A stretch of 64,000 nt of DNA from Methylocella tundrae. GTDB lineage: Bacteria > Pseudomonadota > Alphaproteobacteria > Rhizobiales > Beijerinckiaceae. Shown in pieces: positions 44,307 through 52,630 of the stretch (position 1 is its first letter; the number at the start of each line of letters is the position of its first letter). The notes beneath the pieces are model-generated. The model worked only from the letters and a program-made list of their open reading frames with translations. It ran no database searches and was not told the DNA's origin. The stretch spans positions 1 through 64,000 of the forward strand of contig NZ_CABFMQ020000057.1 of assembly GCF_901905185.1 (NCBI RefSeq), in the 5' to 3' direction. A program made the position numbers and the translations under genes.

Positions 44307-45662
44307 CTACTCCGGCAGCGGCACATAGCCCCCAGCGGTCAACGCCATCGCCATATTCGCCGATGCCGCGGGCAACGGCGGACGGCCGAGCGCGGCGCGC
44401 GCCTCGTTGATTGTCAAGATGCCCTTCGATGTGAAATTCGAAAGGATCGTTTCCTGAGTCAGCGGATCGGTCTCGTGGCCAGCACTCCAGATGAATTCAA
44501 GATCTGGCGCGTCGAGTTCGTTCGCCAGAATATCGTCGATCAGCGCTTTGACCCAGGCCAGGATTGGCGCGAGACCTTCCTCTTCGGCAAGGTCCTTCTG
44601 TGTTTCCGCGGTGGCGCGATTCAGCGTTTGGGTCAATGCTTGCGGCGAGATCGAGAACGCAAAACACACAATGCGCGCCAGCCACTCGTCGAAGGGACCT
44701 TTGAGTTCGGGCTCCTTGGTTTGAATGAAGGTTTTGGCGACCCCTCCGGGGACGAATTTTGCGCGCCGTCTACGGCCGAGCTCACCGTCGAAATAGGCGT
44801 CCCAATATTTCTGATAGGTGGCAATCTGGTCAGGCGTCCAGTTCTCCGGCACGCCGATCAGACTGTCTGGAATATTGCCTTCTGTAAAATAATCGAGGAG
44901 ATACATTTGGCGCCGCAACGCGATATTCACTGTTGTGACGATCTGCTCGACGGGACTCATGCCGTAAACGCGGTTGACGCGGAGATTGCGCGGCCTGTAG
45001 ATCAGGTCGCGCACCGAGTAGTCAATAGCTGGGTAGCCTTTGAGGATCTGCTGGTAGGCCGTCGGATAGACCAATGCGCCACCGTCCAGATATGGCTCTG
45101 GCGTGCGGCCGAATCCATCGATCACAGGCTTGATCGTCGCGCCATCGAGCGGCATAAGCGCAGTCAGCCGACCGGAGCGATCACGCCGCAGATACAGCGC
45201 CGCCGCGTCCGTGACAAAAACCTCTTCCAGTAGAATGCGCAGCCAGTCGGCAAAGCAGCGGTGGCCATCCGGCCGAGCGATAAAGTTCGTCGCCGCGGTG
45301 ATGCGATCGACATTGCCGGCGATGAGGGTGGTCTTGTCACGCGCAACGATGGTCCACGATTGGCGTGAGGCCTGATCCTTGCGCGTCTCGATCACGAGCC
45401 GAAGAAGATCGTAGCCGTCAGCGAGGCCGCGCAAGGTTGCAAAAGTGATCGGCTCGAAATTCCGAGCCGTTGTCGATAGATTATAGCCGGATGGATAGTC
45501 CCATTGCCGTCCGGTGACTTCGGGCGGCGCCAACGGAGTCATTGGCTCCAATGGGCCAAACCAACCATTTTCCCCGGCGGCGGCGGTGGAATTGGCGAAG
45601 CGAATATCGATCTCATAAGGGCTGAGCGACCAGCTTCTTGTCCCGGCGCGGCGATCGACCAT
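44307..45662 (-). CDS. Portal protein
   Basis: 451 residues, ATG 45662 with AAGGAAGC upstream. Typical portal features are FATLRGLADGYDLLRLVIET, LIYRPRNLRVNRVYGMSPVE and FAFSISPQALTQTLNRATAE. Portals form the dodecameric DNA gate in one capsid vertex. It lies 52 bp behind the large terminase gene and before the protease, as in GTA and many siphoviruses. Confidence 0.93.
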   Translation of the reverse strand: MVDRRAGTRSWSLSPYEIDIRFANSTAAAGENGWFGPLEPMTPLAPPEVTGRQWDYPSGYNLSTTARNFEPITFATLRGLADGYDLLRLVIETRKDQASRQSWTIVARDKTTLIAGNVDRITAATNFIARPDGHRCFADWLRILLEEVFVTDAAALYLRRDRSGRLTALMPLDGATIKPVIDGFGRTPEPYLDGGALVYPTAYQQILKGYPAIDYSVRDLIYRPRNLRVNRVYGMSPVEQIVTTVNIALRRQMYLLDYFTEGNIPDSLIGVPENWTPDQIATYQKYWDAYFDGELGRRRRAKFVPGGVAKTFIQTKEPELKGPFDEWLARIVCFAFSISPQALTQTLNRATAETQKDLAEEEGLAPILAWVKALIDDILANELDAPDLEFIWSAGHETDPLTQETILSNFTSKGILTINEARAALGRPPLPAASANMAMALTAGGYVPLPE

Positions 45663-45714
45663 GCTGCTTCCTTCGTGATTTGACGTTGTTGTGCGGTACG
45701 CGCCAACGGGCGAC

Positions 45715-47022
45715 TCAGGCGCCGCTTCCGCCTTCCGCCTCGCGACGATAGAATTCTATGATGCCTGCGCCGTCGTCGCGCCCGAAGAGATGCGTCAGCG
45801 CCCAGATCGCCGCATCCGCGTGGTCGGGGCTGCCGCTGCCGCTGTAGCCAGCGCTCGAGAACGCGCAGAGCTGATCCTCGAGCTTCCCAAACCGGCCGAC
45901 ATGATGAACCTGGCCCTGCGCGTAGCGGACCGAAATTGGCTCGGCCCTCACTGCCTTGCCGCGACTGGCGGTAACAAGGCGGACGGGAACATTTCGATCC
46001 GCCGCCTGGATTGTGGCGCGAACCATTTCACCACCGAAATTGCTCTCCGCAACGATGCAATCCGCCCGGTATTTGTGAAAAGCGATGACAGCGCGCCGGC
46101 CCCAAACGATGGGCGCTTCCCGGCAGGACAGATCATCGAGTATGTAACCGTCGCCATCAAATCCCCGGGCCGCCACAATGATCCCGATTTCATCCGATCC
46201 GAGATCATCACGCCCCGCGGCTCCGGAAGGATCAACGGCAACGACCACGGCGGCGCGCTTGTCCGCTGGAATGGTGTCTTCGGGGCGCCGGTTCGCGTCG
46301 ATCAAACCATAGGTCCAGAGAGCGCCGTCGACTTCATCCACGTAGATCCCTTCATAGAAACGTTTGCGTTGTTTCTCCGGCAGGTTGGAGAGGCTCATCA
46401 GGAATTCCGTCGAGAGATTTGCGCTGTTGTCCGGTGGATTGAGAAAGGTGCGGCAGTAGTTTTCCGGATCATTCAGATGCTTCATCGAAACGGGATCGCG
46501 CTTTTCGCCAAAGAGCTGATTTGTCCAGTGTGTCTTGCCGACGGGGTTGAGATCAACGAATGCCCGCTGAGGGATATTTGGGGCGACTTGCGCGAGGCGC
46601 GTGAAGGCGATCAGCGCCGACGAGTAAGGGATCTGCGAGGCTTCATTCAAGAAGACAGTCGAATATTCGAGACCCAGGATCTTTTCGACGCGATCCTTAT
46701 CGTCGAGACCCCCGATCCAGATGCGCGAGCCATTGTCGAACTCAAAATAGCCGTCCTGCCGGCGCTCCTTCAGCGGCGTTCCGGGAAAGCAGCGCCGCAT
46801 CACCTGAGGGAGCGAATCGAGAGCGATGGAGGCGCGCGCGGCGTTGGCGTGGAAGCGCAGAATCGCATGACGCGTTCCTTCAGCCTGAAGCGCACGGCGG
46901 ACGATCGCGCGGATGATAAGAAATGTCTTGCCTGAGCGCGTGCCGCCGGCGAGACAGGCGTAGCGTTGCGGTCCCTCCAGCATACGGCGCGCCGCATCCT
47001 GGCCTGGGCTGAATGTCACCAT
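45715..47022 (-). CDS. terL: Large terminase subunit
   Basis: 435 residues from ATG 47022. A TTG at 47058 would add 12 residues without a ribosome site. The ATPase has Walker A CLAGGTRSGKTFLIIRAIVR and Walker B-like YSTVFLNEAS. The nuclease domain begins VVVAVDPSGAAGRDD with a catalytic Asp, and the DHADAAIWALTHLFG end is typical. TerL packages DNA into the head through the portal. It heads the structural operon; the about 1 kb upstream is without a recognised gene. Confidence 0.94.
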   Translation of the reverse strand: MVTFSPGQDAARRMLEGPQRYACLAGGTRSGKTFLIIRAIVRRALQAEGTRHAILRFHANAARASIALDSLPQVMRRCFPGTPLKERRQDGYFEFDNGSRIWIGGLDDKDRVEKILGLEYSTVFLNEASQIPYSSALIAFTRLAQVAPNIPQRAFVDLNPVGKTHWTNQLFGEKRDPVSMKHLNDPENYCRTFLNPPDNSANLSTEFLMSLSNLPEKQRKRFYEGIYVDEVDGALWTYGLIDANRRPEDTIPADKRAAVVVAVDPSGAAGRDDLGSDEIGIIVAARGFDGDGYILDDLSCREAPIVWGRRAVIAFHKYRADCIVAESNFGGEMVRATIQAADRNVPVRLVTASRGKAVRAEPISVRYAQGQVHHVGRFGKLEDQLCAFSSAGYSGSGSPDHADAAIWALTHLFGRDDGAGIIEFYRREAEGGSGA

Positions 47023-48053
47023 GCGCGATCCAGTCTTCGTAAGTGAAGGATTCAGCAAATTGAAACGCCCGGCATGCGAGCGTTAAGACCTTCATTGGGC
47101 AAACCGGAATGACGGCGATGGGCTATCGGCGCCTTGTCTCAGACATCCCGGATCGGCTGACGCGATAACGTCGGGAGCGCATTTGGGCGCTCCGCCACGC
47201 AATGCCGAAGGTGTGTTTCGTTGAGCAAAGGCGTGTAAATCGTAGATGCAGATCGTGCACTGCATACGCGCATATTGCTCTCACAATCTGTTGCAAGTCA
47301 ACGCTTGGCGCCGGTAGTCGATTTGCCAATCTTACGTCATTTGCTCCGTCAAAGCGCAGAGTCCAAAAGCAACTGTCAAGATCCAGAGCCGGTACGCGCT
47401 CGGCTTGGACGAAGTCACACATCAATGGTGGTTGATGCTGGCTCAAGCGCACGATTAAGATGATCAAATGCGGCGGACGTGTCTGGCGCGACAGCGGTTC
47501 ACCGCATGTGGATGATCAAGGCGAAAGGCAAGCTGAATGCCTGATGCAGTTGGGGCGCTGCATACGCGTATATTCGATCGCAAATTGTTGCAAGTCAATG
47601 CACCGGGTCCAGGGCGCAATCGCGCATCGTACATCATCGCCATGATCGAGCGAATGCGGTTCGAGTTTTGGCGATGCTGCATGACGCAGAAGCATAGGCT
47701 TGAACTGCGTGAGCAAGCGATGGCGGCCACGGATGATGGCGGAGAATTACATATCGCAATGGACATGGGATTGAAGCCGGCGCGCGATTGGGGCCTGAGG
47801 TTCGCGCATGTAGAACTTGCAATGCGACGCATGTCAACGCGTTCAGACCGCGGTCGCGATCGACGTCTTACCTGTTGCAAGGCTTCAGGACATGCACATC
47901 GTGGCGGCGCGGCCCCCAGACCGCCCGCGCGCCATTCGGCGCGAGGGGTCAGCTTTTGGGACGTGACCGCCGCAATCGAAATCTGTTGTTTCGCGGCGTC
48001 ACATTCGCCAGTTTTTTTTGGGGCGAACGTCGATGGGCGCGACAGACTACAGG
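47023..48053. other. Gene-free 1-kb stretch with diverged repeats upstream of terL
   Basis: No convincing gene is seen on either strand; open frames here lack family features and ribosome sites. Two diverged direct repeats stand 300 bp apart: CTGCATACGCGCATATT with CTGTTGCAAGTCAACGC (about 47260-47316), and CTGCATACGCGTATATT with ATTGTTGCAAGTCAATGC (about 47560-47602). A third partial copy lies near 47817-47842 (ACTTGCAATGCGACGCATGTCAACGC, given in two halves: ACTTGCAATGCG and ACGCATGTCAACGC). A long leader, a packaging site, a decayed gene or an unrecognised RNA are all possible. Confidence 0.5.
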
Positions 48054-48569
48054 CTAGAAGACCAATACGCTGCGGGCGTTGAGCGAGGCGGCGAGATGAA
48101 TCAAGGCCTTTGCTCGTTTGCGATAGAAAGTGTGAGGGGCCCATTTTTTTTCAGCGCACAGGGCCTTGACTGATCGCCCGCGCGCGGCGCGCAGAGCCCA
48201 GAGGCTGGTCACCAAGGCCATTCCACTGTCGAGCGTCCGCAATTCGCGCAACCAGTCGAGAGCCGCATCCATCTGCGCAATTTCGATGCTCGTGGGGCGC
48301 AGCATGGTTCGATTGCTTGCGGCGTTGCGAGCCTGGCGATCGCTCGGATCGATTTCGGCCTGCGCCAATTGGTCGGCCCACGCGACGGCATGGCTCGGCC
48401 AATGGCCGCCTGGTTCGCGAGGTCCCCGCAGGCGAGGCATCCGGTCGAGGGTGGCGAATGCCTTGACCAGTGCCTTCGCGACCTGCTCCGGGTCCCAACG
48501 CGCAGGCAGCGCGCATTGGCCGCCATGATCGTCCCCTTCAAGGGCGTTGATCTTCGCATCGAACTCCAT
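48054..48569 (-). CDS. DUF6362-like helix-turn-helix protein (small-terminase position)
   Basis: 171 residues from ATG 48569. The protein ends in a helical DNA-binding-type region (RPTSIEIAQMDAALDWLREL, VTSLWALRAARGRSVKALCA, APHTFYRKRAKALIHLAASL). This resembles the DUF6362 proteins found in rhizobial phages. It sits upstream of terL with a 1-kb gap, a place where a small terminase or a regulator would be expected. Its start lies two bases after the stop of the GcrA-like gene. The assignment is tentative. Confidence 0.65.
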   Translation of the reverse strand: MEFDAKINALEGDDHGGQCALPARWDPEQVAKALVKAFATLDRMPRLRGPREPGGHWPSHAVAWADQLAQAEIDPSDRQARNAASNRTMLRPTSIEIAQMDAALDWLRELRTLDSGMALVTSLWALRAARGRSVKALCAEKKWAPHTFYRKRAKALIHLAASLNARSVLVF

Positions 48570-48571
48570 GA

Positions 48572-48913
48572 TCAAAACCCATCGTCGAGGATATTGTCGA
48601 GGAGCGCCGGGTCAGCCGCGACGACAAGGAGCAAGAGCCTGATCATGGCTTCTCGGGTCAGACTGCGTTTGGTGGCCGCCGCATCGTAAAGCTGCGTCGC
48701 TTCAGGTGGGAGGCGCAGCGCGAGGGCGGCCGCGGCGGCGCGAAAGGCAAGACCAAAGCGCTGCGCCTGGCGATGAACATTGTTCGGAGTCGACGCGATC
48801 AGGGGATCTTCGGCAATGCGGCGGGCGTCCCAGCCCATACCGAGGAGAAAACCTAGTCTGGCAATGCGCTCCCCCGTCCAGCGGGCTTTACGGATCTCGG
48901 TTTGAATAGTCAC
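48572..48913 (-). CDS. GcrA-like helix-turn-helix protein
   Basis: 113 residues, GTG start at 48913 with GAGGGAGA upstream. The N-terminal 50 residues (ARWTGERIARLGFLLGMGWD and ASTPNNVHRQAQRFGL) resemble the DNA-binding part of the alphaproteobacterial cell-cycle regulator GcrA (W.ER...L...G.....IA....T.N.V...A.R.GL). The remainder is Ala/Leu-rich and helical. It is the first gene of the leftward particle operon, 70 bp from the repressor operators. It could be an early regulator that activates late genes. Confidence 0.6.
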   Translation of the reverse strand: MTIQTEIRKARWTGERIARLGFLLGMGWDARRIAEDPLIASTPNNVHRQAQRFGLAFRAAAAALALRLPPEATQLYDAAATKRSLTREAMIRLLLLVVAADPALLDNILDDGF

Positions 48914-48976
48914 GGCAAAGTCTCCCTCGGCTGCCGATTGCGTCGCCGCAGGCTTCGGCTCTGTGGCGCAGGGGAA

Positions 48977-49005
48977 CGTTTACGGTATTTCTACCGTGTT
49001 GTAAA
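48977..49005 (-). promoter_or_regulatory. Probable leftward (lytic) promoter under repressor control
   Basis: On the minus strand TTTACA (49005-49000) and TAAACG (48982-48977) are 17 bp apart. Operator 1 lies in the spacer, and operator 2 abuts the -35 box. Its transcript would enter the GcrA-like gene and then the structural operon. The -10 box is weak, so the promoter may need an activator or be tightly off. Confidence 0.45.
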
Positions 49006-49051
49006 GGTATTTTTACCTGATGCGCTCGCGGCCGAGTACGGTTATTCTACC
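48984..49051. promoter_or_regulatory. Three repressor operators (GGTA-N4-TACC) left of the repressor gene
   Basis: Operator 1 is GGTATTTCTACC at 48984-48995, with AC/GT flanks making a 16-bp palindrome. Operator 2 is GGTATTTTTACC at 49006-49017. Operator 3 is GGTTATTCTACC at 49040-49051, with one mismatch, ending three bases before the repressor start codon. Centres of 1 and 2 are 22 bp apart. The symmetry and placement are those of a phage control region. Confidence 0.75.
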
Positions 49052-49055
49052 GCAA
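49043..49055 (+). promoter_or_regulatory. Possible repressor promoter giving a leaderless message
   Basis: TATTCT (49043-49048) is a plausible -10 box. Seven bases later comes the repressor ATG (49055), so the transcript would start at or near the start codon. No -35 box is seen, but operator 2 ends 25 bp upstream, where a bound repressor could touch polymerase. This mirrors the lambda PRM/cI arrangement. It is an inference from spacing. Confidence 0.4.
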
Positions 49056-49690
49056 TGGATTTGGAAGACGTCCTCACGCGTATCGAAAGCCGCCTTACTG
49101 CTTTGGGCCTTTCCGCCCATGCGGCCTCGCTCGCCGCAAAGAAGCCCGACGCCATTCGCAACCTCAAGCGCGCCGTCAAGAACGGCGACAGGCGCGGCGT
49201 CACCACCGAGACGCTCATCGCGCTCGCGCCCGTGCTGAAAACGACGGCGGCCTGGCTGCTCGAGGGCGTTGGCGACCCGACGCCCGGCAATCGCGTCCGC
49301 GTCGTCGGCCGCATCGGCGCCGGCGCGGAGATCCTGCCCGAATTCGAGCAGATTCCCCCCGAAGGTCTCTATGAAATCGACGTTCCGTTCCCGATCCCTT
49401 CGGACGCGATCGCGTTCCAGATCGAGGGCGACAGCATGTGGCCCCGCTACGATCCCGGCGATGTCATTATCTGCTGGCGCGAGGGCGTCAACGCGGACGA
49501 TGTGATCGGCTCGGAGGCCGCCATTCGAACCGCCGACGGCAAGCGATATCTGAAACGGATCCTGCGTGGCGCAAGGACCGGCACTTTCGACCTCGAGAGC
49601 CATAATGCGGCGCCGATCCGGAGCGTCAAAATCGAATGGGCGGCGGCGGTTCAGGGCGTGGTCCGATTCGGTCAATGGCGCCGGAGATGA
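49055..49690 (+). CDS. Phage-type CI/LexA-like repressor with S24 self-cleavage domain
   Basis: 211 residues from ATG 49055. The N-terminal 65 residues form a helical DNA-binding domain (LTRIESRLTALGLSAHAASL, RRGVTTETLIALAPVLKTTA). A hinge with Ala-Gly (GRIGAGAEILPEF) is the probable cleavage site. The S24 peptidase has Ser in QIEGDSMWPRYDPGDVI and Lys in DGKRYLKRIL. Such repressors cleave themselves when RecA is active, releasing phage genes after DNA damage. It is divergent from the particle operon and flanked by five operators. A longer frame from 48902 would run across all three left operators, so it is rejected. Confidence 0.88.
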   Translation: MDLEDVLTRIESRLTALGLSAHAASLAAKKPDAIRNLKRAVKNGDRRGVTTETLIALAPVLKTTAAWLLEGVGDPTPGNRVRVVGRIGAGAEILPEFEQIPPEGLYEIDVPFPIPSDAIAFQIEGDSMWPRYDPGDVIICWREGVNADDVIGSEAAIRTADGKRYLKRILRGARTGTFDLESHNAAPIRSVKIEWAAAVQGVVRFGQWRRR

Positions 49691-49713
49691 TCTGGTAAGA
49701 TCGCTCAGCCTTA

Positions 49714-49745
49714 GGTACATATACCGTATGTATGGTAAAAATACC
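49714..49745. promoter_or_regulatory. Two repressor operators right of the repressor gene
   Basis: Operator 4 is GGTACATATACC at 49714-49725 and operator 5 is GGTAAAAATACC at 49734-49745, with centres 20 bp apart. Both match GGTA-N4-TACC exactly. They precede the small gene at 49782, which is therefore probably under the same repressor. Confidence 0.75.
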
Positions 49746-49781
49746 TGTTATGGTCGCCCCGGTCAATCCGGAGCCGAATCC

Positions 49782-50126
49782 ATGTCACTGCAACTTTCAT
49801 CCGCGCAAACGCAACTTTGCGCCACCTTTCAATCGCAGGCCGATCGGACGACCCGCTATCTGGTCAAATGCCGCGCACAAGCCTATGCAGAGCGGCCCGT
49901 CGATCTCGACGCCATCGCAACCGGCCTATCAGGCGCGGCGCCTGAAACACTCATCGCGATCGGAGCCGACCTGCTTCGCATCGAAGCGCTCACGCCAAAG
50001 CGCTGGTTCGGCTTCGGAAGCGAAACCGCGGCCTTAAACGCGCGAGCGCTCATGCTGCTCGGCCGTGCGCTCCGCCGGTTTGGCGCGCCCCGAAAGCTCG
50101 TGCGCCCTGTTCAACCAAGTGAATGA
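49782..50126 (+). CDS. Repressor-controlled small protein of unknown function
   Basis: 114 residues from ATG 49782 with CCGGAGCC upstream; a longer frame overlaps the repressor gene and the operators. The protein is helical and rich in Ala, Leu and Arg (YLVKCRAQAYAERPVDLDAI, LIAIGADLLRIEALTPKRWF, LNARALMLLGRALRRFG). No motif is recognised. Placement behind operators 4 and 5 suggests it is released from repression together with the particle genes. It is the only particle-linked gene on this strand besides the repressor. Confidence 0.6.
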   Translation: MSLQLSSAQTQLCATFQSQADRTTRYLVKCRAQAYAERPVDLDAIATGLSGAAPETLIAIGADLLRIEALTPKRWFGFGSETAALNARALMLLGRALRRFGAPRKLVRPVQPSE

Positions 50127-50369
50127 CGCAGGCGCCCTTGTTCTCGGCCGCTGCTGATCCTAATTTTACCTTGATGTCGCTCGACTGAGGCGGAGCAGAA
50201 GCATGAGCGAAAGCCTTGGTCCCCCGGCGGCGGCCCACGATGAATGACCTCGACGATTTCAAACGATAAGCCTCATTTGCCACGATGTTCATGTCTCAGC
50301 GGCGCCGGTTGATGGAACCGGACCGCCAGCGTGTCGTTCTTTCGTCGTGGCGTCATAGGGAGAGTCGCA

Positions 50370-51659
50370 ATGAGTGCGCCCGCAGTTGCATCATCAAAAG
50401 TCGAGCCGCTCACTACACCCTCCGATTTATCCCAAAGCCTGTTTCGCACGCGCCAACAAACGCTTTCCCTCGCAGCGCCTCTCGGCGCGGAAGATCAAGC
50501 GGCGCAGGCGAATGAAGACGCGAGCCCGACAAAATGGCATCTCGCGCATACGACCTGGTTCTTTGAGACGTTTGTTTTGCAGCCCTTTCTGCCTGGATAT
50601 AAAGTCTTCGACGAACGCTTCAATTACTGTTTCAATTCCTACTATGAAACGCAAGGAGCGCGACAGCCGCGCCCGATGCGCGGTCTCCTCACTCGGCCGA
50701 CCTGCTTTGAAGTGCAAGATTACCGCGCCTATGTGGATGAGGCGCTGCAATCCCTGTTTGGAAGCGCCGTCGCGGATGACCCAGAGACGCGGAGCCGCAT
50801 CGCGCTCGGCGTCAACCACGAACAGCAACATCAGGAGTTGCTGTTGACGGATGTTCTCAGTTTGTTTGCGCTGAGCCCTCTGCGTCCGGCCTATCGCGAC
50901 GGCGGCCGGACGCATGCCCGCGACGACGTTTCCCCCCTGAGATTCGTCGGTTTCGACGGTGGACGGCGCGCCATCGGCCACACGGGCGAAGGGTTCGCGT
51001 TCGATAATGAATCCCCGCGCCATGATGTTCTCTTGCAGCCGTTCGCACTCGCAGATCGCCTGATTACCAATGCGGAATGGCTCGAGTTCATGCGTGGAGG
51101 CGGCTACGGCGCCTCCAATCTTTGGTTGGCCGACGGCTGGGCGAGGATCACAAAAGAGGGCTGGGGCGCGCCGCTCTATTGGGAAGAGCGCGACGGGCAA
51201 TGGTTGCAAATGACATTATGGGGCTTGCAAACGATTGATCCGGCGGCGCCTGTCTGCCACATCAGCTTCTACGAGGCCGACGCTTACGCGCGCTGGGCGG
51301 GCAAACGGCTGCCGACGGAATTCGAGTGGGAAGTCGCGGCGGAAGACATTGCGGTGGCTGGCAATATGCTGAGCCGGGGCGCTCTCCAGCCGCTTCCGGC
51401 GTCGGGGGGCAAGGGCGTGCGCCAAATGTTCGGCGATGCTTGGGAATGGACGCAAAGCGCCTATGCGCCCTACCCGCGCTATCGCTCCAGCGCGGGGGCT
51501 CTCGGCGAATATAATGGAAAGTTCATGTGCAACCAGCAGGTGCTGCGCGGGGCTTCCTGCGCGACCCCTGATTCCCATGCGCGACGAACCTACCGTAATT
51601 TCTTTTATCCCCACCAGCGTTGGCAGTTCTGTGGACTGCGCCTAGCGGATGACGCCTGA
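50370..51659 (+). CDS. egtB: Ergothioneine biosynthesis protein EgtB
   Basis: EgtB is an iron-dependent sulfoxide synthase that joins hercynine to a thiol during ergothioneine synthesis. It has 429 residues from ATG 50370 (GGGAGAG upstream). The N-terminal DinB-like domain has the iron ligands, a His in WHLAHTTWFFE and a His pair in NHEQQHQELLLTDV. The C-terminal FGE-sulfatase-type domain has WAGKRLPTEFEWEVAAED and GDAWEWTQSAY. The stop overlaps the egtD start (TGATG). The thiol substrate type cannot be told from this reading. Confidence 0.94.
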   Translation: MSAPAVASSKVEPLTTPSDLSQSLFRTRQQTLSLAAPLGAEDQAAQANEDASPTKWHLAHTTWFFETFVLQPFLPGYKVFDERFNYCFNSYYETQGARQPRPMRGLLTRPTCFEVQDYRAYVDEALQSLFGSAVADDPETRSRIALGVNHEQQHQELLLTDVLSLFALSPLRPAYRDGGRTHARDDVSPLRFVGFDGGRRAIGHTGEGFAFDNESPRHDVLLQPFALADRLITNAEWLEFMRGGGYGASNLWLADGWARITKEGWGAPLYWEERDGQWLQMTLWGLQTIDPAAPVCHISFYEADAYARWAGKRLPTEFEWEVAAEDIAVAGNMLSRGALQPLPASGGKGVRQMFGDAWEWTQSAYAPYPRYRSSAGALGEYNGKFMCNQQVLRGASCATPDSHARRTYRNFFYPHQRWQFCGLRLADDA

Positions 51660-52630
51660 TGTCACAGATCGCAGAAAAACAGACGCCCGACGCCCCCGGC
51701 TCGGCGAAGGATCCGGCCGCGCGCGTCATTTTGGCGGGTTTGTCGCAGTCGCGGAAAACATTACCATGTTTTCTTTTCTATGATGTCCACGGCAGCGAAT
51801 TATTCGAGGAAATCACCCGGCTGCCAGAATATTATCCAACACGAACGGAAGCGGCGATCATTGAGGCCGCGGCCAAGGACATCGCCCTCCACACGCCGCC
51901 TGGAAGCGTGCTCGTGGAATTCGGCTCGGGCTCGAGTCGCAAGACCGAGATTTTGTTGAGCGCGCTGCCGAGCCTTTCAGCCTATGTGCCAATCGACGTC
52001 TCGAGAAGCGCCCTCGATGAGGCCTCCGCCCGGCTCGCAGTGCGATTCCCTAGCCTTCGAGTCTTTCCAACGCTCGGCGACTTCGCCGAACACTTATCCT
52101 TGCCACAAGCGCTTTCAAAGCGCCCGCGTCTTGGATTCTTTCCCGGCTCGACCATCGGTAATTTCGCGCCTGCCGACGCCTGCGATCTGCTGTCGCATAT
52201 GGCGGAAAACCTCGGGCCTTCAGGGCGGCTCGTGATAGGGGTCGATCTTCGCAAGGATCTCTCGATCCTGCTTCCCGCCTATAATGACGCAGACGGCGTG
52301 ACGGCGGATTTCAACCTCAACATTCTCGTCAGGCTGAACCGCGAGATGGGAGCTGATTTCAACGTCGATGATTTCGCGCATAGAGCGGTTTTCAACCGCG
52401 AGGAAAGCCGGATCGAGATGCATCTTGTCAGCCTCAAGGCCCAAAGCGTGGAATTGCTCGGGCACAGCTTCGCCTTCGCAGAGGGTGAGAGCATCCACAC
52501 CGAGAATTCCTACAAATATTCCATTCCGCAGTTCAAAGAGCTGGCGCGGCGCGCCGGCTGGTTTCCGCGCGAGGTCTGGACCGACCCGAAGTCCCTCTTC
52601 AGTCTGCACGAATTGACCATCGCGCATTGA
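51659..52630 (+). CDS. egtD: L-histidine N-alpha-methyltransferase EgtD
   Basis: EgtD trimethylates histidine with S-adenosylmethionine to give hercynine, the first step of ergothioneine synthesis. It has 323 residues. The SAM site VLVEFGSGSSRKTEILLSAL is at about 80-99, and FFPGSTIGNF and IGVDLRKDLSILLPAYNDAD are diagnostic. It is translationally coupled to egtB. egtA/egtC are not present, so the product probably comes through the shorter two-gene route. Confidence 0.95.
   Translation: MSQIAEKQTPDAPGSAKDPAARVILAGLSQSRKTLPCFLFYDVHGSELFEEITRLPEYYPTRTEAAIIEAAAKDIALHTPPGSVLVEFGSGSSRKTEILLSALPSLSAYVPIDVSRSALDEASARLAVRFPSLRVFPTLGDFAEHLSLPQALSKRPRLGFFPGSTIGNFAPADACDLLSHMAENLGPSGRLVIGVDLRKDLSILLPAYNDADGVTADFNLNILVRLNREMGADFNVDDFAHRAVFNREESRIEMHLVSLKAQSVELLGHSFAFAEGESIHTENSYKYSIPQFKELARRAGWFPREVWTDPKSLFSLHELTIAH

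Noticed and set aside
47464..48144. Open frames on both strands in the gap upstream of terL
   Set aside because: None has a ribosome site, homologous motif or sensible composition, and frames differ between the two repeat copies.
48902..49055. Longer N-terminus for the repressor
   Set aside because: It would translate through the three left operators, is Arg-rich and unlike repressor N-termini.
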